From Triplophysa rosa (taxonomy: Eukaryota > Chordata > Actinopteri > Cypriniformes > Nemacheilidae), in contig NC_079897.1 in the NCBI RefSeq assembly GCF_024868665.1, positions 752,124 through 816,123 on the forward strand: a DNA stretch of 64,000 bases. The letters run 5' to 3'. The position numbers were made by a program, and so were the translations under genes. The stretch's first letter is position 1. Every line of letters starts with the position of its first letter. This document shows, in pieces, positions 25,001 through 40,000 of this stretch. The notes under the pieces are model-generated. The model was not told the DNA's origin, did not search any database, and saw only the letters and a list, made by a program, of their open reading frames with translations.

Positions 25001-28000
25001 TCAATATGCTAAAACATGATTATTACACTTTTAATATAATAGTAAATGAATAATAATGGTTCATTTTTTTTAAACTACACAATCACACTTTCCTGTTTTA
25101 AGTTGTACAGACAATACGTTTGTCCATGTCTTTTTTCACCTTACATAAAAACATTCTACGTCAGTCACGCTGTCAGAAAGCACAAGATTAGCAGCGGATT
25201 GTGGTCATGCCTGTTGGACAGAGAGCAGCCAATGAGAATACCTGATAACTATCAAAATCTTCCTCTTCCTCTCTCTGCCAGGAGAGAACACACAAACACA
25301 AACATCACTGCGGTCTCATGATAAATGTGATTTCTGTCAAACTCCTTCAATCCTGAAAATTTGGTCTTTAAACATTTTGAATCTACGTGGCTACAGAGGC
25401 TGTAATATTCAAGTTTTCATGATTTAGTTGGTTGAAATGTTTTCTTTTCAACACTGATGAACTAAATTCCTAGTTTGTTAGTTGCATTGTCGTATAGTGA
25501 TAAGAAACTGACCTGATAGCTGTCCAGCGGTCTCTGTAGTTTAGTGGATCGAGCCGATACGCAGCCAATAGAGACGGAGAGAATCGCTTCCACTAGCAGA
25601 GGTAAAGTTCCAGAACACTGAACCGGTTTAACAGACACCTGAAGCCTTCGAGAGTGACCCTAACAACAACAACAAACAACTTTACACCACACATTTAGAC
25701 ATCCAAACGCTGGAACTAGCTGATTGGATGAGTTCTGATGAGCTATACTTTAATTCGGATATCTGGTTTGATAACATATGTTTTAATCCTGATATCTGAT
25801 TGGAGGCATGTTTTCATTCTGAAAAATGATTGGATGAGGCATGTTTTCATTCTGACACCTGATTGGATGAGGCATGTGTCAACTCTGTAATCTGATTGGA
25901 TGAGGCATGTTTTAATTTGGATATCTGGTTTGATAACCTACGTTTTAACTCTGTAATCTGATTGGATGAGGCATGTTATAATTCTGAGTTCTGATTGGAT
26001 GAGGGCGGCGTGTCGCACCTGTCTCAGCTGAAACACGCCTCCAGTGCTGGTGTCTTTATTCTGGTGCAGCTCTACAGATGAATACTCGCCCTGTTCGTTC
26101 AGCTCCTGTACGGAGACCCACGTTTCAACACTGCGAGACACTTCACTCCACCTGTCAGACGACACACACACAGTTATCATGCTGTAGTATACACACGTAC
26201 TGTAGGAATACGAAGTGATGAGGGTCATGTCACCTGTCTCTGAGCGTCTGCGTCTTGGCCTGCAGCGCGTCCAGTTCCCACAGCGAGCGTCCGTTCCCTG
26301 CGAACCGATGACCCCACACCTCTATAGCCAGAGCGCCCTCGGAGATAAACTCAAGGAACTCCTCCGTCACGTAAACCACAAAATCCTGCACACAACCAGA
26401 CCACATCTGACATTTTCTGAAGAGAACAGGAACCCGCTGGTGTCTACACGCCGCTCGGATACGATTGGTGGGTTGGATGATTTTTTTGCTGTGGGATGAG
26501 TCTCACGCTCAAGTTGAATTCTCACGGTTTGTTCACTAATCCTAAATGTTGAAATATTAAAGACGGACAGTAAGATGCACCAAGGTGAAGTTTGCATTAA
26601 TGTTTTTTTACCCTGCAGTGATCAAAGCGCACGGTGAACTCAGCGTCAGGGGTCCGAGGAGAGGGCGTGTCCGGGCTGACCATGGGCGGGGCTACAGTGG
26701 GCTCTGGCTGCTCCCAGAACATATATTGACAGAACACAAAGTTGGACAGGTTTAAAGGCAAACCCGTCGCCTCTCTGATCCTCACCTGACAGAAGACAAC
26801 AGAAAACATGACCGGGTTAAATCCTTCACATACTGATGTTTTCCATAAAAGACCGAATCAAATTAAAAACTGTGGCAGTCACGTTTACCCTGCAGGTGAG
26901 CTTCTTGGCCATATGAACAATCTCTCCATTATTGTCCATGATGTCACAGCCGCCGCTCTCGCTGGAGTTCTCAGATGAATCGTCTCCGGCCGCCGGACGC
27001 TCGGGTACGGCTCCGCTCACCCGCAGCAGCTCCACGTGCAGACGTCCTGCGACCTGCGGGAGGAGAGAGACGGCTGTGATAAACCGCAGTCGGACGGACG
27101 GATCAACAGACAGATGTAGAGACGCTCTCACCTCCCCCTGCTGGCTGATGATGGGAACGGCATACTGAAGCGTGATGTCGTGAAAGAGACACTCCAGGAA
27201 GACATTAGCTACACCGATGAGATTATGATTCTCCTGAGCTTCATAGAACGGATCTCCGGATTTATTATGCAGTCTGTTCACCTGGAAAAATCAAAGAAAA
27301 ACAGCTAAACCAATCACAAAACAAAGGAGAGGGTCAAATATTGAACGTAAAAAGTTTGAACATGTTCTGATGAAAAACCGTGAGTTAAAGGTCAGGTTTA
27401 TTTATTGTTTTATTCGGTTTTTATGCATTTAGCTTTAAATGAACAGTACTTTGCACTTTAACTGGAACACAATTCAGAGAGCAAATCATTCAAAGGTGAG
27501 TTATATGAATACAAAAATATAATGTATAGGAGATATAGCTCTATATTTTATCGTTTTGTTTTTTAATAAATCATTACTATCGCTCACTCTTTACTTCTGT
27601 CTGCAGGTTTTGCAAAGGCTTCTCCAATAAAAAGCTTGTGACCAAACCTGATCATATTGGAAAAAAACATTTTTCATCTCCTGAAAGTATCAGTTTTGTA
27701 AATACATAGTTTCCGCTCGAACAGATATGTACATTTACTTGTTTTAATGTTTATTCAACAAAATCACATGACTATTTTTTTACCATCGACAGTACTCACA
27801 AAAAAACACTTTTATACATTACGGTATTATTACTCGTACGCAGAAATGACAAGGTACCGGCATTACACTGAGCACAAAACAACAGTTTAACGCAACGTCC
27901 GAAACTTCAGAAGTCTACATTTGATGGTTTTTGTCTTTTATGACTAATACTGTCCTCACGAATCAAGTTCCAGATGTAGTCACCCATCATCGCTTCATCC

Positions 28001-31000
28001 CACCTTCCCTGTGCTACAGACATTTCTGGGAATCATTTTTAAAATATGTGAAAATATGTCGTTTTTGTGTATTTGCAATATATCGTGATTAATGATATAA
28101 ACTCAAAATGTACTTGAACTAAATATACATTAAAACACTGATGCTACATGGAAATAAAATATTACCACAATGATTAGCACCACCGAACTGCACAAGAACT
28201 ATAAAAAATGTTACACGGTGTATTTAGTCGTCCCTGACATGCATTGAATTTTGCAATCGTTCAATCTGTGAAGGTAGAGACACACTTCACTTCTTCAGCT
28301 TTGGTGTCACCGCTGTGACCTCTGAAATAAAACTCAAAGACTCTGATGCGACTCACCACTTCTTGTGTGTTCTCTCTCCAGTCTCTGTAGTGTTCTCTCA
28401 TGTCCACTAACTTGTTCTCTAATTTCTCGATGGTCCACACCTGTGTTCCCTTCGCCTTACGCCGCACCTGGATAGCAGGTTCACTCACAATCGCTCCACG
28501 CTGGGTGTGATGAACAACATCAATTCAACATTAGACAGAAGATCAAAACGATTAATCGCATCCAGAATTAACGTTTGTGTTCACATAATATACGTCGGTG
28601 CACTGTGCATATTGATTTTGTATTGATAAACATATACACGTACAGATATTTAGGAAATATGAACATGTATTTATATTGTATCGCGATATAAAAGTTGATT
28701 CATTTTTACATTTTTCTTAAATACAACTTTTATTCTGGATGCGATTAATCGCGATTAATCGTTAGACAGTCACAAAGTTTAACAGAGGAAAATATTCCTT
28801 GGATCATAAACACACAAGCATGCACTCTCGGTCTACAACATGAGTGATCATGTGACCCGGCAGGACGTGTGTGTACATGGCTCTCACCTTGCGGTTGGCG
28901 CTGAGGTTGGCAGCAGGTATCTGGAGGGTCACCTGATAGTCGGTGAGTTTCTTCATGTCGTCCGACAGAAAGTTGGCCTCTCGCACTAAAGCGTTTGCTC
29001 TCACCACCTGCTCGCGGAGTCGACAGAGACTCTGACGAAACAACTCGTCCCTGAAACACACAGACAGACACGCACACACACACGTTCATGTGTCTGAATA
29101 AACACATCGGCAGCGGAGACGTGTGGAGAAGGACGCCTTTCACCTCTCGTCCGTCCACAGTCTGACCCTGTTGTGTGTGTTGTGTGTGGGGAGAGGCAGA
29201 CGGTCGCTGCCGCTGCGCTGGTGCTGCGTGATCTTCTCGGGTGACAGCTGCTGTCTCAGAGAATTCAGCTCACGCTCGTACACGAGCCGCTGCTCCTCCA
29301 GAGCCAACCGCTTCTCCTCCAGATACTGTTTCTCCAGAACCTGCACCACGTTCTGCATGGGGTCTGAGCACAGGAACACAACATCAGGCCTCTGAATCAC
29401 GCGCTTCAGCGTGTCAGGTCAAAGGTCACGGCCGTACCGTTGCTCCCCAGAGTCTTCATCATGACCTCCATCTGAGCGAACTCGTAGCTGCAGTCCTGTT
29501 CAGAGGAAGCCTCGCTGGCCGTCTCCACGTCCACCTCCACGAAGCTCTCGCGGGGCGAGTCTCTCTCCATCTCCTTCAAACGCTCACGTCTCTTGCGTTT
29601 GGGCAGGTTGATCCTGAGGGCGATAGGATGACTCTGATGAGTGTTGCTATGACGACACGCGTGATCGTGTTCGCGAAGTGTGCGTCTTACCTGAAGAAGT
29701 GGTTGTTTCCCCACAGGATTCGATCTCCGTGCCACAGATGAACTCTGGAGTAGATCATTGTGCCGTTTACACAAGTTCTGCGACAGCACGGTGACAGAAC
29801 GCTTTTTAATAACCATCATCATAAACCACCATCATTAACATGAAGAAAGTTACATTTGAGTTTCTTCTCATTTACTGGAGTTTCAGGAGTAAAAAAAAAC
29901 AACCAGCTCGGAGATGAATGAGAATTTTGAGTTGGATGTGTTCTTGACAGGTGTTGTTTACCTGGCGTTGTTTACTGGCGTGAGAGCGATGTCTCCGTCA
30001 GACGAGATCTCAATCACCGAATGTTCAGACTGAATCCCGATACCAAAGAGCTGAATGTCCTGAGACGTGTCCGCACCCACACGCGTGTGATCCTATTCAA
30101 CACGAGAACATGTCAACATACAACACGTCACTCAACAAACCACACCGTGGACCATTCATAACATGTCTTTTTTTACTTCGGGTGAATTTAAATGTAAATT
30201 AAACGTTATCCGGAAAAAAATACAAACAATGACAGAATGAAAAAAATAATAGATATGAAATAAAGGATATTTGTAATCTAGGTTGTATTTGCTTTAACCT
30301 TGTGTTAAATATTTATTTTTCTAAGATGACTTTTCTGTATTGCCGCCCCTGATCTTCAGCCGATCTCATTCAACACGCACATCAGCTGACAGTAATAATA
30401 GTGAAGGAGGAGAATGTGCTTGTTATCATACGTGTGGGCTCAGTTAAACAAACATCTTCACGGCCCACAGACGCCCCCCCCGTCCCCCGTTCCCCTCACA
30501 TTAACATGCTAATGTCACATCCACATGCCAGCCGACCGGAGACGACAAACAAAGAGCTGTTGTCTGGTGTTCAGAAGCCCTGCGGCTGAGTCACAGACCG
30601 CCAACCAGCACTGCTCACATCTAAAGACGTTCAGTTTGTGAATGAAGGAATGATGAATTTACTGAATTAATCAGAAGGACTCTGAACGATTCATCCGAGT
30701 GTTGAGTGATGCTTCTCCCAACTCCTCCTCTCATAGATATTGTATCGTTCTTGGTTTGAACGCGCCTTTAATCGTGTCGATTCAACCTAAATCGTGTATT
30801 ACGTTAATGATGACGGATGGATGTACCTTCAGATAATAAACCAGCAGTTCATTTAGAGCCGGATCAGCGTTTAGATTGACCAGGAAACACTTGTCGTCTC
30901 CAACCTTGATTCCTGAAGACTCCAGAGAGATGCCCATGCTCTCCAACTGCTTCTGACGCTCCTGCACACACCAATGACATTCATTTAAAAAGACATGTTG

Positions 31001-34000
31001 GAGTTCATACTGAGAGACTGTTTTCAACTAAAACCGGAAAACTCTTCATGCGTTTTGGCTGTTTGTCAACACGACAACAGCGTTTTTGAACGCAAACTTT
31101 TGAAAACGGGTCTCAAAGTGCACGTTTTTCAAAACGACGCCGTTATCATCCCTGTGTAATAAACCCTGAAGGCGGCGTTTTCCAAAAATGATGACATCAT
31201 ACAATGACATTTATATACACAAACTAACTAAACTAAACACACATACACGAAGACAAAACCTGCGTCTGAATTCGCTCACTTGTTGGCTCATTCACTATTC
31301 CCTATGTAGCGAATGCTAAACAGTCCACTATATGGGGAGGAAGTGAATGAAAATGAGTGAAGGATTTTGGACACTGACGTAATATATCCTGCGTCTGACA
31401 GTACTGACATTGCGCTTATATTACACCTGAGTGGCTTTATGGATTGTTTTGTAACAGTTAAAAAAGTTCAGTTTTACTTTATTTGTCACATTTATTGTAG
31501 TCGCTTTTAATAAAGAGAACAAAACGAATGTTTGCCACGTTTATTTACTATTACATTTAATATGTTTAATAAAATTACTTAATATGTTTAAAAAAACACT
31601 GCTATATATAACATTCATTCAATCTGTGTAATCTAAACAAAAACTGTCAACAAGACCAAACACAAGTGTATAAACCTACATTGGTGGCATTAACGGTCAC
31701 TCTCCTCCAGCTGATGCTAATCAGACGCTTGATTCGTGTTGTATCATGGGAAATATGAGTGAGCCAGTGTACATCGGACATACAATCAAAATCAGATTGC
31801 ATTGTGGGTAAAAAGTAGTGAACAAATGTAGGGAATGAGTTGTTTTCCCTACAAAATGGCGGACACCCGATAAAGTGCACTATATAGGAGACAGGGGCCA
31901 AACTCAGACACAGCCAAAGGGGTTTTTAGCTTAAAACAGGGTATGCGTATGTGCGCAGGCACGTCGTGTTTGTTTACAGTGCAACATCGCCATCCACTGG
32001 CCTGGCATGCATAATACATCTGTGTAAATGCAGATCGCTTTGATAATGCTGTCGTGCGCACGTGAAACTTTGGCGTTTTTCATCACGTAAATGTGCTCCG
32101 AGATCTCTCTGGAAGAGATGACTGGGCTCATCTGTGTGTGTGTGTGTTAAAGACCTGTGCGATCTCCTCCGTCTTTCTGAGTTTCTCCTCCCAGGTGACC
32201 GTCATCTCCTGAATGAGTTTCTCCGACTCCTGCAGTTTTTCCTTGAGCTCGGGAGCTTTAAGAGACTGACAAATGCAACACAGACCTCGTCAGATGTGCT
32301 GTGACGCGAGTTCAGACTTCTGAGGAAATCTCTTATCATCTCACCTCGGCCTGAGAGAGCTGCACCCTCAGTTTCTCCACCTCCTCTCGGAGTTCTCGGA
32401 TGATGCGGGCGTTGGGATCTTCGTTGACCACAGCGTGGTTGACGATTCTCTTTGCTCGGTCGGCGTAGCGCAGCGTGGACAGCGTCTCTTCGTAGTTGTC
32501 GGCGGATGGGCTGATGGTGGCTATCATCGCTGTTTTACTGTTGCCACCGAGATTGTCCTGAAACACAACAAACCACACACGAACCACAAACTTTCAGCCG
32601 ATTCAAGCCGTTATGCCATTTTCGTCTTCGCACAGTTTGTGTGTTGCGACCTGACGGGCGTCTCAGTACCTTGAGCAGCCACGTCAACACTGAGTCTCTG
32701 TACGGCACAAACTTGTTTTTGCTCTTCCCTGCAGACTGATCGGCCAGAGCAGAGATCACACAACCCAGTGTGGTCAGCGACCTGAAGAGACACAACACGT
32801 GTCAGAGCTTCTCATGAGAGAATCAACACAACCAATTTATACATGGATCGTTTGGCCTTTCAACAGATGAAAAGGGCCGCACAATATATCAAAATATCAC
32901 ACACTTAACAACTGTTTCTTTATACTTCACTTTTCATACTTTTAAGAAGTGATTTATAGTGAAAGTTTATTAGCAGAGAATATGGCGTCTTCTTCACCCA
33001 GAAAGAATGTGAAACATCTACTGTATGCTGGTTACATTATGTTCAATATATTTTAACGTATTAATTTAGCAAATTCACATTATTCTTCAATACCCTGCAG
33101 GATGTCATGTTAAAAAAGTGGCTATAAAGTATAAGCTGCCTTGCTAAAATGCACATCGTAAAAACTATGAAATAAAACAGAATTGAATTAAACTGTCACT
33201 GTGGTCAATTAGAAAATTAAGAAATAAAAACAGAACCCGTATTCGTGAAAAATCTCAGCGCAAGGAGTGACAAAATTCCAAGAAAATTCTGAGAAATGTG
33301 GGCGTTTCACCTTAAAATTACAGAAAAGAATTTCATACCCCTTCGTTTGAAGTGAGGTCCCAAAAAATCTTCGTTTGAAGGGCAATATACCCTCCTCCTT
33401 ACTCGCTTTTAAGCGAAGACTTACGTAGAAGTTTTCAAGCAAAATGAAGATCGTTCGTAGAGGACTTTAGAGGCTTTACGAATACGGGCCCAGATGATTT
33501 CTATTGTAAAACTGGTGAAATGTGTATTATAGAGGCTTACGCCCATTTCACACCGCAGATGTGACTACACAGATAAAACTACATAGACATCGTGTTACAT
33601 GCTTATATTGCGTATGTGCGAGAGAAAAGCGAGGGGAAGTCAATCCCTCTCTCCTATGGTGAATAAACCCTTTGGTGACTTCGTATCCTTCAAAGCACGA
33701 TGGCTTTTTATTTATATAACTTGTACTGCGTGGACCTAAAAGAGCATGAAACAGCCGGTGAAGTTCTGGTAGATATTTTGCTCATTGATGTATTTAAAAT
33801 AACGTAACGCGAAATTGCTCCCGCGGTGTGAAACGGGCGTTACACCTCCCCCTAATGACAACAATCGAATAGAATTGTGAAATTTGAAGGTAAAATGAAA
33901 TGTTTCACTTGAACGTTCCCTGACAACCACTTATCCAGTTTGTAAGTTAACATCTATCAAACGACGTTGAGTTGAAGAGTATTCTCACTTGTTGATGTTG

Positions 34001-37000
34001 CTTCCCTCCTTCAGTCTCTCTCCTGCAGCTCCGGTCTTAGACACACGTTCACTTCCGGCCAGATCCACCAGACTGATCTTGCTCACCTTCTCACCGGAGT
34101 TCTGCATCCCATCGTAAACACACACACAGAAGATGTTACGTTACAACAGGGACACCTTTAACCAACAGCAGCATGAGTGTCGTTGTGAACACATGACTGA
34201 CCCCAGACTGCAGATCGTACAGCGTCTGCGTGAGGATGACACTGAAGACCCCATGTGACCGACTGCTCTCCTCATTCATGTTTGTAGCGGCTACTGTACG
34301 GGATTTATTTCCCTCGGACATCAGAGACTCAATGTCCTGTCAGAGAAAGAAACGACATCTCGCACCATCATTGTGAGAATCTGTGACCTTTTCTCGTGTC
34401 CATTATAAAATCTCACATCGTAGTGAATTTGATTCTCAGAAGAGATCTCAAACTGTGCTCGGATTCACACAGAGCGCAAACTCTGATCAACAATCTGAAT
34501 CAAATAATGTGATCTGATCTGATCTGGTCAATCCACATTCATTTTACATCTCTGTATTCTTCTTTATTTTTCTCTTGCCTAAAGACATTTCTAAGAAAGA
34601 TCCTGAGACACGAGAGAGCAACATCTGAGCGCTTCAACGTGCAAATACTCACCTCGAAACTCATCACAGCCAGCTGAGACAGACCGTCCACATACGGACC
34701 CAAGACTTTATGTTCTCGTACCTTCAGTGACTGTCTGCTCCTGTACAGAAGTAACAGAAACCATATCATTCAATTCAATTCAGTTTGATTTATATAGCGC
34801 GTTTCACAATGTGCATTGTTCCAAAGCCGCTTTACAGGAGAAAACAAGAAAAACAGAAAAACACAGAGAAGGTAAAACACAGCGCAGTGCATGGTGTTTG
34901 TAGAACAAGCAAGATCATTGTAATTAATAATAATATCTAATAAATGCAGTCTCCCGGTGAGCAAGCCAACACGGCCCTGTGGCGAGGAACCCAAAGTCCA
35001 ATGAGAAATAAATGGAGAAAAACCCTCGGGAGAAACCGGACTCAGCCGGGAGGACCAGAACTCCTCTGACACGTCACAGCTGCACTCACTGACTTTCATT
35101 CAAAGAAAATGTTAATGAAGAATAGGGAGAGATTATTAGTTGTGATTTAGGAAATTTCATTTGTTGAAACTGTTTGGGTCTAATTTTGTCTCATTTTGTG
35201 ATGGATATCGGACAACAGAGGAATGTTATAAGCAGGGAAAATAGTAATGACATAATGTGACTGAGTGCAGCTGTGACTTCACACTGCTGTCATGTGATGC
35301 AAGTTTAGCATTGAATACTAAGTATTGTAAATGTAGCATTAGTGTAACAAGTAGTCCGTCTTTGCTCTTGGTTGGGGATGGAATTGCCGGGAGCTGGGAT
35401 GGTCATTACAGCTGAACAGATCTCTTACGGCATCATCCACGTTCTAAAAGACATAGTGTGTGAATTTTATACTATATAATGTATACATTTAAACATTTAT
35501 TTATCTTTAAAATATAAACTAAAGTTCACCAGACATATGTGACCCTGGAGAACAAAACCAGTCTTATAGCACGGCTATATTTGTAGCAATAGCCACAAAA
35601 CATTGTATGGGTCAAAATGATCTATTTTTCTTTTATGCCAAAAATCATGAGGATATGAAGTAAAGATCATGTGTTCCAGGAAGATATTTTGTACATTTCC
35701 TACCGTAAATATATCAAAACTTTATTTTTGTGAGTGGATGTGGCACAATCGTGAACAAAAATGGCCGGAAACACGCCTACAAACTTGCTCTTTGGGAATC
35801 ACCCACTCAAGTTTGGTATCTATGTAAAGTTTAGAATTTCTGCTTTCGGGTTCATCTACTCTCCACAACGTCATGACAGCGGTCGGCCATAGAGAGCGTC
35901 AAAACAAACCTGATTCTTCTCAGCAACGGCCTGCTACAGCGCCTCTGGTGGACAACTTTAAAGGCCATTTTCTCAATATTTACATTTTTTGCACCCTCAG
36001 ATTCCATCCATTATCTCGGACGAATATTGCCCTATCCTAACAAACCATACACCAATGGAGAGCTTATTTATTCAGCTTTCAGATGATGTATAAATCACGA
36101 TTTCAAAAAATTGACTGGTTTTGAGGTCCAGGGTCACACGCGAGCTGAGAGTGAACACACACACAACACATCAGCGTCCAGATTTGAGCAGACAGACGGG
36201 TCAAATAAAGTTCTGAGTTCTCCGTAACCAAAACACACAGAGTGATGAGAGACAACGGTGAAATAGAGACAGAAGATCACAGGCAACATTTCATGACTCA
36301 TTCGTGTAGAGCGGCCCAAAAACAGATTCACCTCCACCTCACCTAAAAATGCCTCCGATACAATATCAAAGTAAGAGACATTTCATCAAAAGACACATGC
36401 ATCTCACAGGTTCTGAGGTCTGAAACTCAGAAGAAAGGAAAAGTGGCCAAATTCAAGATGATAAGTTATTGATATGTAATGCAATGACGTTTAGACGTGT
36501 GAGATGTTTTGGGATCTCTGTTCTCACCCTTTGGGATCCAGCAGATCTCAGACTTTCTCGTTGTAGATCTCCATGTACGAGACCTCCACCTTGAAGGAGT
36601 GACCTTCGCTCTGGTCTCTGGACACTCTCTCAAACAGACAGCAGCACAGTCTCGGGATCAGTCCCGGCTGGTCGCCGCTCCCCATCATCGAGAACGATTT
36701 CCCAGAGCCTGTCGGACCACCAACAGATCATTTCCAAGACACCAAGACATGTTATGACGTTATCACAGCCGGCAGACATGTTCGCACAGGTCAGGGTGGG
36801 ACGTGAGGGAAAAACTCTGACATCATTTATTCAAAACACAACAGAAGATATTTTGAGAAATGTCTCGGTGGTTTCGTGTTCGTACAATGGAAGTCAATGG
36901 GGTTCAGTGTTGCTTGATTATCAACTTGATTATCTTCTAAAGATCAATGTCTCTCTATCTCATGTACTTTCCTTTAGACATTAGACATATTTAACTGTTA

Positions 37001-40000
37001 ATACTGTGAATCTGTGTTTATATGTGAATGAATCTTATGAAACCAGTAATATTATAAATAATATCCAAAATCAAGAAATCAAAAACACATCGTTATATTC
37101 TGTAAATGAATCCTGTTTTTAGGATCATTGAGATGTTTTGATGTTTGTTGAATGTTCATGATTGTACCGGTTTGTCCATAGGCAAAAATGCAGGCGTTGT
37201 ATCCTTGAAATGCATTCTCAAGTATTCCCTCCCCAAGGCACTTGAACACGACCTCCTGACCTGTGAAACACATGAACACAACCATGACCATCACAACCAG
37301 TGTTGGGTAAGTTACTCTGAAAAAGTAATTAATTACTAGTTACTAATTACACATTCAATAGTGTAATTAGATTACTGTACAAATGACTCTCTACAAAAAG
37401 TATTTAAATACTAATTACTAATTACTTTCTATATCAACCTAGATTAGTTAAGTGAGTCAAGGATAGACATAAAACGACTCTCAATTCATTCAAATAAATC
37501 ATATAAAACTACATAAAGTACAATTATTAACTGACTTGTATAACAAATGTGAGAAAGATACATTAATGCATGCATTTTAAAGTTAGATTTTGAATTTTAA
37601 TGTCAATTCCACTATTGTATACATTACACAGTATTTTATTTAGTTACATCAGAAGTAACTGTAATTTAATTACAAAACAAATAAGAGTAATCCCTTACTT
37701 TACTGTTTTATGGGAAAGTAATTAAATTACAGTAATTAATTACTTACCGACCTAGTTTAAATGTTTACTAAAAAAATGTATTTATTGTTTTTCAGACATA
37801 CACATTTATTCAACATAAAAAATATTTTCAGCGCCACCTTGTGTCCCAGTGTGTTTCTGTTTTTTATTAAATTTGCACGTTCCCTCAGCTCATCGCCGTT
37901 GAAAATCGCTTGGGTATGAACGTTGAAAAGCGTCTGGCGATAAGCGCGTGCGACTATCGTCCCGGTGTGTACAAGTCTGTGTACCAGTTAAGTATTAGGC
38001 ATACATAACATTTAACTGTACTTTTAAAGGGACAGTTCACTCAAAAATGACAATTCTGTCATCATGTACTCACTCTCAGGTTGTTTCCGTATATCGAGCC
38101 TGCCTGATTTGTCCCGTACGTGACTTCCCATGTCCCATTTATAATGGCTGATCTCACCACTGATTTAAGCAACAGCAGCAGTGATCACGACACTTGACTT
38201 GAGAATGAGTACCGACACCTGTCATCCAATCACAGCCCCCGTCACCACTCGTGCATAGGTTACGTAAATGCGGCTTTGTTTCTGAATCGGCAAAGTTACT
38301 CACACGCTCCCTCAGACCTCGGCGTCACACACACTCGCACGCAAGCACACACACACACACACACAGGCGCGCACAAAGCAGCGTTGCGGTGTTGACCAAC
38401 TTTTTTGACAGCAACATGAGTGTAGTTTGTCTGTACATATGCACATAGTTTGTTACCCAGACGGACGTGTAGCCTACTATTTCATTCATTTATGTCTGAA
38501 ACCGAACATTTGTAAATGAGAACGGCTTTATTGTGCACTTAGTTGTATCAAAATATTCAAATACTGTACAGTAATGTATGTAACCGTTCAGAGAGTAAAC
38601 ACAAACACGACGTGATGATGTCATGAATATGCTAATTAGCACGAGCCACATTCAGAGTTGGCACTTTGTGAATCAGCAGGCAATTACATTTCAATCTCCT
38701 GATTATAATCTGTAAACTGCAAATAACCTTTCCTTAAAGACTTTAATTATCATTATGATGATATCAGACACTCCATTATGGGCTTTACGAGCAGATGTTT
38801 GTGTGTATTAGACTGTAAGTATGACAGATGGGAGACACAGAACAAAATGATCCATGTAAGAACATGCAGATGATTGTCAAGGTTTATGTTGGCCGACTGT
38901 CATGAACTATTACCTACAGATAAAAACAGCAGGCTTTATTTGATTGTGTGGTTAGTTTCAGTCTGTCTGCGCACTGATGACACAGTGAAACAAAAGTTGG
39001 AATAAAGAATTCAGGATATATTTACACTAAGTATTTTAAAACGAAGGGGAACTATTTTAATATAACGTCACGTGGTATGCATGACCTGCAGTCTGCCATA
39101 CAACAATCTTAGCGTGAACATACACTACATTTTTGTAATCGCAATGTACCCATGAATAATCTTCAGTGGATGTTAATTGAGTACGGGGTTCTTATTTTAT
39201 TAATATAGCAAACATGAAATAAGGGGAATGATGCACGAATGAAGCTCGCTGACTGTCTGTCAACTGTAAATTTGACAGAGTTTTGACTTTAGTAATTATT
39301 TTATTTGATTGATTTTCAGGGTTGTCGGTCACAAATCATTTATTTTAATGAGTTTTAATGTGTAAAATGTGCAAAGTCAATGTTGATCTTTTGAGACTAT
39401 AATCAAGTATTTCAAAAGCGGTTTGATTTGGATGTTTATATGGCATGTTTAAATATATTTGTAATTTTCCTTATTACACGGCTCATTTGAATGCTTGATT
39501 CTGATTGGCCAGTCGCGACATTCCAAGGGTTGTTATTTTCAAACAACTAATAAACTAATAACTAATAACACCCTGTAACCCGGATGCTGCAAATCATTTT
39601 GAGAGGGGCAGTCTAATATTACACAAAAATTAAATATACGTATGTCTTTTAATAACATACATGACATTATATTTACAGATGATTAAACCAATGTGCCTGT
39701 TCGTGACGTTTGAACGTCGTTTCTTACTTTAAAACCGAAACTAAACGAAAGCACTCGGTAAAAATGAGTGAATAAAATATTTCAAATTCACATTTCATGT
39801 CCAGTTTTTTTCTCATGTGGCAAGTAGGCGTGTAATAAGCGGGATAATGAACAAGCAGCCAGCTGTTATCACGAAATAAACCCCTTCAGTGAGACACAAG
39901 ACCCTCCGCTTCACGTCATGATCACACTGTCGGGGATTATTTCTGCCATAACAACCAGCTGCCTGTACATTATCCCTCACTTACTCTTACCCCTTTATTC

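Noticed and set aside
36548..36550. Selenocysteine or programmed readthrough at the kif13a TGA
   Set aside because: Kinesins are not selenoproteins, the residue expected is Arg, and the following bases (GAT) do not make the CTA readthrough context.
36528..36560. Use of an earlier donor (AAA|gtctga) to skip the TGA
   Set aside because: The exon would end in phase 0 while exon 7 needs phase 2, so the frame is lost and conserved DLLDPKG is removed.
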